A DNA stretch of 64,000 nt from an uncultured Eubacteriales bacterium (GCA_934488615.1 CAKSSJ010000001.1:62001-126000); one strand, 5' to 3'; positions 8,941 through 18,234 are shown, counted from the first letter of the stretch. The notes: generated by a model not told the origin, from the letters alone. Numbers and translations are program-made.

Positions 8941-9600
8941 TTATGCCCATTTGAATTCGGCATCGCCCGCACCGATCTCAAAGTGATATTTCGCGATTCC
9001 CAGATCCATTTTGGAGTAAAAGGCTCGCAGAGCCCTCGCATGAACGGTGTCGTTATCGAGGGTAAACAGAAACTTTTGCTGATTAACGGCGGTCGGCGCA
9101 AGCATTGCAAGTGTCATCGCATTGCGGAACCACGGCGGCATATCTCCGTTGACCCTGCACAGCTCATCCATGCTCTTTGATTTGTGCGGTTTGCCCTGCG
9201 TTTCGCCGTAACCGAGTGCAATAACAACATACAGTTTTTGTCCTCGCGGAATATCGCACGGCACCTGTGATTTGCCGTAGCTCATCGCGACCCAGCAGGA
9301 ATTAAGACCGAGCTGCTGAGCCTTGAGGACAATTTTTTCGCCGTAATAGCCGCATTTTTCATCCTGACCCTTAGGACCTATCATTGCAATATAATTTTTG
9401 CAGTTGCGGAAGCTGCCGTAATGTGCCATTTTTGTGGAAAATGCCTCTGGCTCATCGAGCACAAGCTGAATTTTGAATCCGCTGAGTCGGTTGCAATCGT
9501 CAATAGCTTTTTGCAGCTCTGCAACGATGTCCGAACCGATTTTTTCGTCCGTAAAGCTGCGCACGGAATGTCTTGTTGTGATTGCTTCAATAAGATTCAT
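8941..9600 (-). CDS. Nitroreductase-family flavoprotein (TM1586-like)
   Basis: A 219-residue protein. It begins MNLIEAITTRHSVRSF, the RxSxRxF FMN-binding start of nitroreductases, and has GLNSCWVA in the middle and a second helical half with LAPTAVNQQKF that resembles the tandem-fold TM1586 type. It probably uses FMN and NAD(P)H, but the substrate is unknown. The start at 9600 is chosen because AGAGAAGG lies just upstream; a longer reading would run into the neighbouring gene. It is transcribed with the TIM-barrel gene 20 nt upstream. Confidence 0.82.
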   Translation of the reverse strand: MNLIEAITTRHSVRSFTDEKIGSDIVAELQKAIDDCNRLSGFKIQLVLDEPEAFSTKMAHYGSFRNCKNYIAMIGPKGQDEKCGYYGEKIVLKAQQLGLNSCWVAMSYGKSQVPCDIPRGQKLYVVIALGYGETQGKPHKSKSMDELCRVNGDMPPWFRNAMTLAMLAPTAVNQQKFLFTLDNDTVHARALRAFYSKMDLGIAKYHFEIGAGDAEFKWA

Positions 9601-9620
9601 AAAAATACCTTCTCTCTGAT

Positions 9621-10298
9621 TTACGGGTGTGGATTGCCCTGCCTGTATGCGTCCATAACATCGCGGAAAATTTCTCCGTTTGAGGGCGGCGTCCATGTAA
9701 TGGCATTTGCGCCTGCGGCGATGGTTTTCTTTATGGAATCCTCAGTGGGTCCTCCTGTCGCAATGATCGGAATATTGCTGAATTCTCTGCGAATTTTTGC
9801 AACGATTTCGGGAGTGCGCGAGGCGGCGGAAACGTTGAGAATTTCCGCACCCGAATCAATCCTTGCCTGAATATCATCGTCGTCGCGAACGACGGAGATA
9901 ACCGTGGGAATATCTATATTTTCACTGACATCATGCACGATCTCGTTAGACACAGGCGCATTGAGGACAACTCCTGTCGCGCCCTGCATTTCGGCAAAAA
10001 CGGAAAGGCTGAGAACTCTTTTTCCGCTTGTCAGCCCTCCGCCAACCCCGACAAAAACGGGAATATCGGAGGCGGAAAGAATAGCTTGGGTAATTATCGG
10101 CTGAGGGGTGAACGGATAAACGGCAATAACGGCGTCTGCATTTACGTTTCGGATTATTGCAACATCGGTTGAAAAAACAAGCGATTTGATTCTTTTACCG
10201 AAAACAACAATTCCGCTGCACTCACGGATCACCTCGGGAACGCGCAGCGAAAACTTTCTCAAGGTGCCGTCAATCGGCTTCGGCAAAGTTTTTGCCAT
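9621..10298 (-). CDS. Predicted TIM-barrel protein of unknown function
   Basis: A 225-residue protein with alternating beta strands and helices. Strand-end motifs are VFVGVGGGLTSGKR, GVVLNAPVS and IPIIATGGPTEDSIKK, followed by AGANAITWTPP, consistent with a (beta/alpha)8 barrel with a phosphate-binding site at strands 7-8. I do not recognise a defined enzyme family. It is the first gene of a two-gene leftward unit with the nitroreductase, so a metabolic role is likely. GGAGTG lies before the ATG. Confidence 0.65.
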   Translation of the reverse strand: MAKTLPKPIDGTLRKFSLRVPEVIRECSGIVVFGKRIKSLVFSTDVAIIRNVNADAVIAVYPFTPQPIITQAILSASDIPVFVGVGGGLTSGKRVLSLSVFAEMQGATGVVLNAPVSNEIVHDVSENIDIPTVISVVRDDDDIQARIDSGAEILNVSAASRTPEIVAKIRREFSNIPIIATGGPTEDSIKKTIAAGANAITWTPPSNGEIFRDVMDAYRQGNPHP

Positions 10299-10417
10299 TT
10301 AAATCACTCCTTGCTTTTGTATGAATCAATTTTATCCAAAATTTGTGAATTCCCTGTGAATAGAGTTTGAATTGATTTGTTTGCTATGCAACTTCATCTG
10401 ATTATATATTATTTCTC

Positions 10418-10446
10418 TTGAAAAAAACGTCGGTTCATAGTAAAAT
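10418..10446 (+). promoter_or_regulatory. Promoter of the radical SAM operon
   Basis: TTGAAA (10418-10423), 17 nt, TAAAAT (10441-10446), 32 nt before the ATG at 10479. Confidence 0.65.
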
Positions 10447-10478
10447 AAATTGATATAATAATAATTCAGGAGTAGCCT

Positions 10479-12329
10479 ATGCTTTCACAAAAAATCGAAA
10501 AATTTTTACAGGAGGTTCAGAAGCCCGGACGGTATGTCGGCGGCGAGCTGAACAGCGTTATAAAAGATAAGGACAAGGTGGATGTCAGATATGCGTTCTG
10601 CTTCCCCGATACCTATGAGATCGGTATGTCGCACCTCGGCATGAAGATACTTTATTCCGTTGTCAACAGGCTTGACTATGCATGGTGCGAGCGCGTGTTT
10701 GCGCCCGATGTTGACATGGAAGAGAAGATGAGAGAGAACGGCATAAAGCTCTGGGCGCTTGAAAGCGGAGATCCGCTTGATGAGTTCGACATGCTCGGCT
10801 TTACGCTTCAATATGAGCTGAGCTATTCCAATATTCTCAACATGCTTGACCTTGCGGGAATACCGCTCTATTCAAAGGACAGAACCGAGCTTGCTCCGCT
10901 TGTTGTTGCAGGCGGTCCGTGCGCTTGCAACGGCGAACCGATTGCCGATTTTATTGATATCTTCATGCTCGGCGACGGTGAGGAAACAACGGTTCAGCTC
11001 GTTGACCTCATTCGTAAGCACAAAAAGCTCGGCTCGCCGAAGATCGAGCTTCTGCGTGAGGTTGCACAGCTCAAGGGCTTCTATGTTCCTGCATTTTATG
11101 ACGTTGAATATAATGAGGACGGCACTATTAAGAGTGTTACAAATAAAGAAACCGCACCCGAAAAAGCGGTCAAGGCGATAGTTGAGGATATGGACAAGGT
11201 CTACTATCCGGAAAGCTTTGTTGTTCCGTCAATTGAGGTCGTTCACGACAGAGTGACGGCGGAAATCTTCCGCGGCTGTATAAGAGGCTGCCGTTTTTGT
11301 CAGGCAGGATTTTTGTACAGGCCGATAAGAGAAAAGTCTCCCGAGGTTGTCGAGGAGCAGTGCAGAACGCTTTGCGAAAGCACAGGATATGACGAAATTT
11401 CACTTTGCTCATTGAGCACAAGCGACTATACAGGACTTCAGCCGTTGCTGACCTCTATGCTCAAATGGACGACCGAGGAAAATATAAACGTTGCGCTTCC
11501 ATCGTTGAGAGTTGACAATTTCTCGGACGAGCTTATGGAAAAGCTGACTGAGGTTCGCCGAAGCAGTCTGACATTTGCTCCCGAGGCAGGAACTCAGCGT
11601 TTGCGCGACGCAATAAACAAGAACGTCACATATGCAGATGTTATGAAAACCGTAAACATGGCTTTCTCCGGCGGCTGGACTGCCGTCAAGCTTTATTTTA
11701 TGATCGGTTTGCCGACCGAAACGCTTGATGACGTCGCAGGAATCGCACAGCTCGGTCAGCAGGTCGTTGATGAATTCTATCGCAACCCCGACAGACCGAA
11801 GGGCAAGGGCGTTCAGGTAAGCATAAGCGCATCGTCGTTCGTCCCGAAGCCGTTTACCCCGTTCCAGTGGGAGCCTCAGGACACCATGGAGCAGCTTGAA
11901 GAAAAGCAGAAGCATTTGTACGCAAGCGTTACGACGAAGAAAATCAGAATTTCAACCCACCTCACTCCGACAAGCTTCCTTGAGGGCGTGTTCGCAAGAG
12001 GCGACCGCCGACTTTCAAAGGTTTTGGAGCTTGCATGGAAAAAGGGCTGTAAATTCGATAGCTGGGACGATCATTTTGATTTCGATAAATGGATGGAAGC
12101 GTTTGACGAGGCAGGGCTTGATCCAAGCTTTTATGCAAACCGCCGCCGTGATTTTGATGAGATCCTCCCGTGGGATCACCTCGATTACGGCATAAGCAAA
12201 AAATTCCTGATGAATGAGAACAAAAAGGCGCATGAAAGCGTCACAACTCCGCATTGCAGAATCAAATGTGCAGGCTGCGGAGCAAACCGACTTAACGGAG
12301 GTAAGTGCGATGCGCGCAGTGAGGCTTAA
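10479..12329 (+). CDS. B12-binding-type radical SAM protein (TIGR03960-like)
   Basis: A 616-residue protein. The N-terminal ~170 residues resemble a cobalamin-binding (Rossmann-like) domain, with PDTYEIGMSHLGMKILY and VAGGPCACNGEPIADF. The radical SAM core carries the C267-x3-C271-x2-C274 cluster motif (GCIRGCRFC). A cysteine-rich C-terminus (CRIKCAGCGAN) may hold a second metal site. Proteins of this type usually sit, as here, directly upstream of a TIGR03936 partner; the reaction is not established. The ATG follows CAGGAGTAGCCT. Confidence 0.9.
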   Translation: MLSQKIEKFLQEVQKPGRYVGGELNSVIKDKDKVDVRYAFCFPDTYEIGMSHLGMKILYSVVNRLDYAWCERVFAPDVDMEEKMRENGIKLWALESGDPLDEFDMLGFTLQYELSYSNILNMLDLAGIPLYSKDRTELAPLVVAGGPCACNGEPIADFIDIFMLGDGEETTVQLVDLIRKHKKLGSPKIELLREVAQLKGFYVPAFYDVEYNEDGTIKSVTNKETAPEKAVKAIVEDMDKVYYPESFVVPSIEVVHDRVTAEIFRGCIRGCRFCQAGFLYRPIREKSPEVVEEQCRTLCESTGYDEISLCSLSTSDYTGLQPLLTSMLKWTTEENINVALPSLRVDNFSDELMEKLTEVRRSSLTFAPEAGTQRLRDAINKNVTYADVMKTVNMAFSGGWTAVKLYFMIGLPTETLDDVAGIAQLGQQVVDEFYRNPDRPKGKGVQVSISASSFVPKPFTPFQWEPQDTMEQLEEKQKHLYASVTTKKIRISTHLTPTSFLEGVFARGDRRLSKVLELAWKKGCKFDSWDDHFDFDKWMEAFDEAGLDPSFYANRRRDFDEILPWDHLDYGISKKFLMNENKKAHESVTTPHCRIKCAGCGANRLNGGKCDARSEA

Positions 12330-12984
12330 TTTTTCAAAAACAGGCAGGGCAATTTATATTTCCCATCTTGATATAAACCGAATGATGACACGCGCCGTCA
12401 GACGCGCGAAGCTCCCGATGTGGTACACCGAGGGTTTCAATCCTCACCCGTATTTGACTTTTGCACTGCCGCTTTCTCTCGGTCAGTCGAGCGACTGCGA
12501 ATACATGGATATCCGCATTGAGGGCGATATAACGGACGAAGAAATAATGAACAGACTCAATGCCGTTCTTCCCGAGGGTGTGAAAATTCTTTCGGTCACT
12601 GCTCCCGTTTACGACGCAAAGGAAATTGAAAAGGCGCTCTATTTTGTTAAGCTTATTTTCAATGATGCTGAGACTGCGAAGAATTTTGCGAAGCAGGCGC
12701 AAACCATCGCCGAGGGCGATGAACTGCTTGCCGAAAAGAGGGGCAAAAAGGGTCACCGAAAGGTCATGAAGCAGATAAATCTGATAGATTTTATTTATGA
12801 CCTGAAGTTTTCAACGGCTGACAATGTTGTTAATTTACAATGCGTTCTTGCCGCAGGAAACACCAATAACCTCAACCCTACCCTGCTCGTTGAAACGCTC
12901 GAAAAGCAGATAGGAGTTGAGCATGATATGGAATATATCGTCCGCAGAAAGCTGATCACAAATGATAACAAAACCTTTAAATAA
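12310..12984 (+). CDS. Radical SAM-associated protein (TIGR03936/DUF2344-like)
   Basis: A 224-residue protein that begins MRAVRLNFSKTGRAIYISHL and contains MWYTEGFNPHPYLTFALPLS, both typical of the DUF2344 family found next to or fused with radical SAM enzymes. The start at 12310 is preceded by CGGAGGTAAGTGCG, and the gene overlaps the preceding one by 20 nt in another frame. That close overlap implies coupled translation and a shared, still undefined, function. The family is often encoded just upstream of rplU in Firmicutes, but not here. Confidence 0.87.
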   Translation: MRAVRLNFSKTGRAIYISHLDINRMMTRAVRRAKLPMWYTEGFNPHPYLTFALPLSLGQSSDCEYMDIRIEGDITDEEIMNRLNAVLPEGVKILSVTAPVYDAKEIEKALYFVKLIFNDAETAKNFAKQAQTIAEGDELLAEKRGKKGHRKVMKQINLIDFIYDLKFSTADNVVNLQCVLAAGNTNNLNPTLLVETLEKQIGVEHDMEYIVRRKLITNDNKTFK

Positions 12985-12997
12985 AGGAGGAAGCCGA

Positions 12998-14644
12998 ATG
13001 CTTCACTCGAAAGAGAAAAAGAAAAGCGAGCTTACATTCTCGATCATTCTGACAATACTGCTTATCGGCTTTGTCGGACTGATTTTCTATGTCAATCTCA
13101 GCTGCAATCCGAGCTATTATGATGCGGATATTTATGCCGATATTGACTTTGCAAAGCAGGTATGGAGGGCAAAGTCGCTTTTTCCGCAGAATTGGGTTTT
13201 CGGAAACCAGACCTATGTTGTTGCGACACCTGTTTTAGCCGCAGTTATCTACGGAGCTATAAACAATGCAGTTCTTGCAATGGGAATTGCCTCCTGTGTT
13301 ATGACGGCGCTGATCATGCTGACATATGATTGGATGATGAGACCTGTTTTTTCTTACAACGAGAGGATGACGGGATTTTTGTTTATGGCAGGGCTTATCC
13401 TCATAAAGGATCATATTGCAACGGGAGTAAGAGGTGCTCAGCTGTTTTTCACAATGGCAAGCTACTATTCCTGCTATATCATTACCGCATTTATTGTTTA
13501 CGGCTGTTACATAAGAATAAGACAAGAGAAGTTTTTAAGAAAGCATATTCCAATGCTCATAATCGCTGTGGCGCTCAGCTTTGCGACAGGAATACAAAGT
13601 CTCAGACAAATGGCGGTTATGGTTCTGCCGCTTGTTGCATGTGAGATCCTCGAAATAATAATTGATTCCGTCAGAAGAAAACGTTTGTCTTTTTCCCTTT
13701 CATCGGGATTTACTTTGGCAATTTTTATTTTCAATCTTCTCGGCATTTTTGTCATGAAGAGAATTCATATTGAACAGACCTCGATTTTCGGAGAAACAAA
13801 AATTTCTTTTCCGCATGGTGTGAAAGAGCTTATCAGTGAAGTTGTAACCTCACTCCTTAACGGTGTTATAAGTATTTTCCAGGGACCCGATAATCCCTAT
13901 ATGCTGAATCTGATACTGCCGTCAATTTCTCTTCTGATAATACTTGTCGCCTTTGTTATAAATTTGGTTAAACAAATTAAAGAAAAGAAAACGGAGAAAT
14001 ATGAATTAACGCTCAATTTAGCTTTGATATTGGGCTGTGCAAGCGTTTTTGCAATAAGCATACTTACTTCTCTGAATTCACGAAATGTTTATTATTTTAT
14101 GATCTTTCCGTTGCTGGCACTGAGCATTGCCTCAATAGTAAAAGCATTTAAAAGGGTCGGATTTGCCGCCGAGTATGTTATTGCGGTTATGGTTCTGTCT
14201 ATTCTTGTTTACAGAGGCGTCGGCACGGTGAACGAGATAAAGAAGGGGACAGACCGTGACAGTGAGGCTTATCAGATTGCCGATTATATAAAGGAAAACG
14301 GATATGATACCTTGTACTATCTTTCCGGATTTAACTGGAGATATTATCCGACGGGAGAGGATGTTATCGTTGCCTCGGGCGACAGCATTTATCCTATCAG
14401 AATGAAAAGCGTTTGCTTTTGGGAAGAAACTCCGATCCCCGAATATCTTCGAGTAAAGGATAATTATAAAACGCGCTCGGATGAAAAAAGTATTTATCTT
14501 TTTAATGAAAAGGATTTAAAAGAAGCAAAGGTCTATTGTGAAAAGCACGGAATTGAAATTCGCGAGGTTGCACAGATCGGCGAACGGTATCTCTGCAGGC
14601 TGTCGGTAAATCTTTTGGCATTTTCCGAGGAGAAGGGAAAATAA
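12998..14644 (+). CDS. Polytopic membrane protein, GT-C-like, paralogue 1
   Basis: A 548-residue integral membrane protein with about ten or more hydrophobic segments and a soluble C-terminal region (~420-548). After the first membrane segment comes an extracytoplasmic loop with acidic YYDADIYADIDFAK, a layout like the first loop of GT-C glycosyltransferases, which use lipid-linked sugars. It is a tandem duplicate of the next gene. The start at 12998 has AAAGGAGGAAGCCG upstream. The glycosyltransferase role is inferred from architecture; no specific family is assigned. Confidence 0.7.
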   Translation: MLHSKEKKKSELTFSIILTILLIGFVGLIFYVNLSCNPSYYDADIYADIDFAKQVWRAKSLFPQNWVFGNQTYVVATPVLAAVIYGAINNAVLAMGIASCVMTALIMLTYDWMMRPVFSYNERMTGFLFMAGLILIKDHIATGVRGAQLFFTMASYYSCYIITAFIVYGCYIRIRQEKFLRKHIPMLIIAVALSFATGIQSLRQMAVMVLPLVACEILEIIIDSVRRKRLSFSLSSGFTLAIFIFNLLGIFVMKRIHIEQTSIFGETKISFPHGVKELISEVVTSLLNGVISIFQGPDNPYMLNLILPSISLLIILVAFVINLVKQIKEKKTEKYELTLNLALILGCASVFAISILTSLNSRNVYYFMIFPLLALSIASIVKAFKRVGFAAEYVIAVMVLSILVYRGVGTVNEIKKGTDRDSEAYQIADYIKENGYDTLYYLSGFNWRYYPTGEDVIVASGDSIYPIRMKSVCFWEETPIPEYLRVKDNYKTRSDEKSIYLFNEKDLKEAKVYCEKHGIEIREVAQIGERYLCRLSVNLLAFSEEKGK

Positions 14645-14645
14645 T

Positions 14646-16277
14646 ATGAGAAATAAAACAGAAAAAATCTTTTCAATTATTCTCACCGTTTTGCTTTTTG
14701 CTTTTGTCGGAATGGTTTTCTATGTCAATCTCAGCTGTAATCCCGAGTTCTATGACGGTGATATTTATAATGACATCAATTACGCAAAGGAAGCGTGGAA
14801 AGCGAGGTCCATCTTTCCGAAAGACTGGATCTTCGGAAATCAGACCTATGTTGTCGCAACCCCTGTTTTGGCGGCGCTTTTCTACGGATTGATCGGCAAC
14901 GGCTTTACTGCTATGGCGATTGCCTCATGCATTATGACGGTGCTGATTTTGCTGACGTATGAATGGATGACAAGAACGCTGTTTTCTTATAACGAGCGCA
15001 TGGCAGGCTTTCTGTTTATGATAGGCTTCCTGCTGCTCAAGGCTCATGTTGCAACAAGTCAGCAGGGAATACAGGCATTTTTTACAATGGCAAGCTATTA
15101 TGCCTGCTACCTGATAAATGCTTTTATTGTTTATGGCTGTTATGTAAGAATACGACAGGGAAAATTTACCGCGAAGCATATTGTTATTGCGGTTATCGGT
15201 GTTGCACTCAGCTTCGGTACGGGCATGCAAAGCCTCAGGCAAACGGCGGTTATGGCATTGCCGCTCGTTGCATGTGAGATACTGCTGATAATAATTTATT
15301 CGGTCAAGGATAAAAAATTTGCAGTATCCTATTCAACGCTTTTTTCTGCAATCGTGTTTATTTCAAACATTGCGGGCTTGGTTGCGATGAAGTTTATTGA
15401 AATAAATCAGAATTCGATTTACGGAACAACGGCGCTGGTGAAGAGCTTTAAGGAATTCGGCAAAAAGCTGTTCTACAATATTGAATATGTTGCGCTGACA
15501 TTTGGACTTGATGCGCTGGAACTCAGGATCAGATTGGCTGTTTCCGTGCTTTTTCTCGTTATCATTCTTATCGGGTTTATTCTCTGCGTCAAGGACTTCT
15601 TCAAAAATAAATGTACCGATCAGGGACGATTTGTTTTGGTTATGCTTCTGACGCTCGGTTGTGTCAGTGTCTTTGCCGCAGGTATTCTTACCGATGTAGT
15701 GAACCGTGCGCTCTATTTCTTTATGATTTATCCGCTTCTTGCGGTGTGTGTTTCGTATATAATTATTAAGAGCGAAAAAAAGCGGAATGCTTTTCTTTCA
15801 ATTATCGCCGTGTTTGCGGCGGGAATGATCGTATTCCGAACGGTCGGTGCGGTCAGAGAAATCAAAAAGGGCAAGGACGAAAATTCGACTGCCCATCAGA
15901 TCGCTAACTACATGCTCGACAACGGCTATGATACAATTTATTCAGTGTTTGGCCTTAGCGGAGTTATGGACGGCGCGGAGAATGTGGTTGTCGCCTCGGG
16001 AGATACGATCAATCTGGTTCAGTACAAACGTGTTGACCGCTCAAAGCCGATGAGACCCGTGGAATATCTTTGCGTCAAGGACGGATACAAGCGGTGGGAC
16101 AATTCGAAAAGTCTTTATCTTTTAAGAGACTATGAACTGCCGTATGCAGAAAAATTTGCAGAGGAATTCGGAATAGAGATGACGGAAAAGGCGCAGTTCG
16201 GCGAAGGCTTGCATCTTTACAGAATGTCGGATAACCTTTGCGAGCGTATTGCCGAGAAGTACAATAGTGCACCGTGA
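14646..16277 (+). CDS. Polytopic membrane protein, GT-C-like, paralogue 2
   Basis: A 543-residue protein closely similar to the preceding gene product throughout. Both share FYVNLSCNP, FGNQTYVVATPVLAA, SYNERM.GFLFM and the C-terminal soluble part. The first loop keeps the acidic pattern FYDGDIYNDINYAKEAW. It begins 1 nt after the previous stop with GGAGAAGG as ribosome-binding site, so the two are made from one message and may act as a pair. The function is unknown; a lipid-linked sugar transfer role is inferred. Confidence 0.7.
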   Translation: MRNKTEKIFSIILTVLLFAFVGMVFYVNLSCNPEFYDGDIYNDINYAKEAWKARSIFPKDWIFGNQTYVVATPVLAALFYGLIGNGFTAMAIASCIMTVLILLTYEWMTRTLFSYNERMAGFLFMIGFLLLKAHVATSQQGIQAFFTMASYYACYLINAFIVYGCYVRIRQGKFTAKHIVIAVIGVALSFGTGMQSLRQTAVMALPLVACEILLIIIYSVKDKKFAVSYSTLFSAIVFISNIAGLVAMKFIEINQNSIYGTTALVKSFKEFGKKLFYNIEYVALTFGLDALELRIRLAVSVLFLVIILIGFILCVKDFFKNKCTDQGRFVLVMLLTLGCVSVFAAGILTDVVNRALYFFMIYPLLAVCVSYIIIKSEKKRNAFLSIIAVFAAGMIVFRTVGAVREIKKGKDENSTAHQIANYMLDNGYDTIYSVFGLSGVMDGAENVVVASGDTINLVQYKRVDRSKPMRPVEYLCVKDGYKRWDNSKSLYLLRDYELPYAEKFAEEFGIEMTEKAQFGEGLHLYRMSDNLCERIAEKYNSAP

Positions 16278-16309
16278 TGAAGAAAACAACAAGATGTTGT
16301 GCCAATTTA

Positions 16310-16333
16310 TTTCTGCCGAAAATTTGGCAGAAA
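16310..16333 (+). terminator. Hairpin after the membrane-protein pair, possible terminator
   Basis: Perfect 8-bp stem TTTCTGCC / GGCAGAAA with an 8-nt loop, 33 nt after the stop. The following sequence (ATTTCTC) is T-rich but not a clean T-run, so termination may be weak. Confidence 0.5.
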
Positions 16334-16359
16334 ATTTCTCATAAAAAGTGAAAAAACAC

Positions 16360-16388
16360 TTGAAATAAATCAATCAATATGTTAAGAT
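16360..16388 (+). promoter_or_regulatory. Promoter of rplS
   Basis: TTGAAA (16360-16365), 17 nt, TAAGAT (16383-16388). It predicts a leader of about 125 nt before rplS. Confidence 0.72.
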
Positions 16389-16394
16389 ATTAAA

Positions 16395-16519
16395 GCATTT
16401 GTGACCACCAAGGCGGTAGTATGCCGAGTTGGCGGGGTTTAATGCCCAACATTAAAGCGGACGGTCCTCTGTCGGTTTAACCGTTAAGAACGCCTGAAAA
16501 TCTATGGGAGGTGTCTGTA
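16395..16519 (+). promoter_or_regulatory. Structured leader of rplS (probable L19-type leader)
   Basis: The untranslated leader contains several self-complementary stretches: TTTAATG / CATTAAA (16438-16444 with 16450-16456), GGC...GCC around 16413-16425 and CGGT / ACCG near 16473-16483. Firmicute rplS genes often carry an autoregulatory leader. The assignment rests on position and structure, not on a covariance-model match. Confidence 0.5.
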
Positions 16520-16867
16520 ATGGACGCACTTAAGTTAATCGCTCAGGACAGCCTCAAGGCTGACGTTTCTGAGGCAATCAAGGTAGGTAACACTATCAAA
16601 ATCTGGGTTAAGATCCGTGAAGGCGAGAGAGAAAGACTCCAGGCTTTCGAGGGTACCGTAATTGCCATCAAGGGCAGCGGTGTTTCCCAGACCTTTACCG
16701 TTCGTCGAGTTTCTTACGGCGTTGGTGTTGAGAGGGTTTTCCCTGTTCATTCACCCAATGTTGATAAGATTGAGCTTATCAGAACAGGTAAGGTACGCAG
16801 AAGCAAGCTCTACTATCTGCGTGACAGAGTCGGTAAGGCTGCTAAGGTTAAGCAGAGCATCGGCTAA
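16520..16867 (+). CDS. rplS: 50S ribosomal protein L19
   Basis: A 115-residue protein at the subunit interface. Diagnostic blocks are [20 protein letters not shown], the [19 protein letters not shown] segment, and the C-terminal [19 protein letters not shown]. The ATG at 16520 is chosen because GGGAGG (16506-16511) is correctly spaced; an in-frame GTG at 16511 lies inside that ribosome-binding site. Confidence 0.96.
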   Translation: MDALKLIAQDSLKADVSEAIKVGNTIKIWVKIREGERERLQAFEGTVIAIKGSGVSQTFTVRRVSYGVGVERVFPVHSPNVDKIELIRTGKVRRSKLYYLRDRVGKAAKVKQSIG

Positions 16868-16897
16868 TGTAATCTCGGATTACAAAAACGAGCTGAG

Positions 16898-16932
16898 GGG
16901 TATGGCGGTGGTTCCATGCCCTTTTGTTTTTT
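16898..16932 (+). terminator. Terminator after rplS
   Basis: Stem GGGTATGG / CCATGCCC (one G-T pair, 16898-16905 with 16914-16921), then TTTTGTTTTTT. A smaller perfect hairpin TGTAATC / GATTACA lies just before it at 16868-16884. Confidence 0.87.
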
Positions 16933-16970
16933 AAAATGTTCCATTATTAACCATATAAGGAGGTACTTCA

Positions 16971-17597
16971 ATGTTATTAAGCAGACGTAATGTTCAGGAA
17001 GATTGGAATGAATACCTCAAAAACGGAATGACCCCCGAGCAGGCAAAAAAAGAACGTTCGCGCTGGATAAAGGTGTATGACCTTTTCGGCTCGGTTGCGA
17101 CGGCGCTGGTGCTGATTTTTATTATATTCACCTTCGTTTGCCGCCCGACAAGCGTTATCGGAACCTCTATGGTGCCTACTCTTCAGGACGGGGACTGGCT
17201 GATGACAATGCCGAAGAGCGAATACAAATACGGCGATATCGTTATTATTACTCAGCCAAATGTTTTCAACGAACCGATTGTTAAAAGAATTATCGCAACC
17301 GAGGGACAGACGGTTGACATCAACTTCGTATCAGGTCAGGTTTTTGTTGACAGCACGGAGATAAACGAACCGTATATAAATGAACTTACAAAGCGTTCGG
17401 GCGACGTTACGTTTCCTCTTGTTGTTCCCGAGGGCAAGGTTTTTGTAATGGGTGACAACAGAATGCACTCAACCGACAGCAGAAGCAGTGACATCGGCTT
17501 TATCGACACGCGCTATATTCTCGGAAAAGCAACGGTCCGCATACTCCCGTTCGGCGATATGAATATCTATGAAAATTTTCAGCAGGGTGAGGAATAA
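16971..17597 (+). CDS. lepB: Signal peptidase I, first of a tandem pair
   Basis: A membrane serine protease that cleaves signal peptides from secreted proteins. The 208-residue protein has one membrane segment (~38-57), the catalytic serine S66 in GTSMVPTL and the general base K105 in VKRIIA, followed by the GDNR..STDSR box. Compared with the next gene it has a longer cytoplasmic N-terminus. AAGGAGGTACTTCA lies before the ATG. It is 3 nt from the second copy. Confidence 0.93.
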   Translation: MLLSRRNVQEDWNEYLKNGMTPEQAKKERSRWIKVYDLFGSVATALVLIFIIFTFVCRPTSVIGTSMVPTLQDGDWLMTMPKSEYKYGDIVIITQPNVFNEPIVKRIIATEGQTVDINFVSGQVFVDSTEINEPYINELTKRSGDVTFPLVVPEGKVFVMGDNRMHSTDSRSSDIGFIDTRYILGKATVRILPFGDMNIYENFQQGEE

Positions 17598-17600
17598 GCC

Positions 17601-18170
17601 ATGGATGAGAACAGCATGAATGAGAAAACGGAGGAAACCGACGTAAAAGAAAAGCCAAAGGGCTCTTTTCTTTATGAAACGGTGTCGGTTTTTGTGACAG
17701 CGCTTGTTTTGATCGCAATCATGTTCACCTTTGTTTTTCGATTTGTCGGAGTTGACGGCACATCAATGGTTCCCACGCTTGATAACAACGACTGGCTTGT
17801 TGTTTCTGCGATCAATCATGACATTGAGCAGGGCGATATCGTAATAAGCACCCAGCCGAATGCGTTTAATGAGCCTATAGTCAAACGAGTTATTGCCAAG
17901 GGCGGACAGACGGTGGATATCGACTTCAGCGCGGGCAAAGTTTATGTTGATGGAGTGGAGCTTGACGAGCCGTATATTGCCGAGCCGACCCACGCAATGG
18001 AGGGCAACACCTTTCCGATGGTCGTTCCCGAGGGCAAGCTTTTCCTCATGGGCGATAACAGAAACGATTCAACGGACAGCCGCTCGCCTTTGATCGGATG
18101 CGTTGACGAGCGGTATATTCTCGGCGTGGTCAAGTGCAGACTTATGCCGAATTTTAAAACGTTTAACTGA
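17601..18170 (+). CDS. lepB: Signal peptidase I, second of a tandem pair
   Basis: A 189-residue paralogue of the preceding gene: one membrane segment (~26-48), S55 in GTSMVPTL, K95 in VKRVIA, and the conserved MGDNRNDSTDSR box. The two share most core sequence (STQPNAFNEPIVKR against ITQPNVFNEPIVKR), so they come from a duplication. Different N-termini and divergent substrate-pocket loops would allow different substrate preferences. It is cotranscribed with the first copy and closed by a terminator. Confidence 0.93.
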   Translation: MDENSMNEKTEETDVKEKPKGSFLYETVSVFVTALVLIAIMFTFVFRFVGVDGTSMVPTLDNNDWLVVSAINHDIEQGDIVISTQPNAFNEPIVKRVIAKGGQTVDIDFSAGKVYVDGVELDEPYIAEPTHAMEGNTFPMVVPEGKLFLMGDNRNDSTDSRSPLIGCVDERYILGVVKCRLMPNFKTFN

Positions 18171-18189
18171 ACAGAAAACTAAAACAATC

Positions 18190-18218
18190 GGCCGAATCGT
18201 TTGGTTCGGCCTTTTTTT
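18190..18218 (+). terminator. Terminator after the signal peptidase pair
   Basis: Stem GGCCGAA / TTCGGCC (18190-18196 with 18205-18211) followed by T7. Confidence 0.92.
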
Positions 18219-18234
18219 CAAAGGAGGGTTTTTG

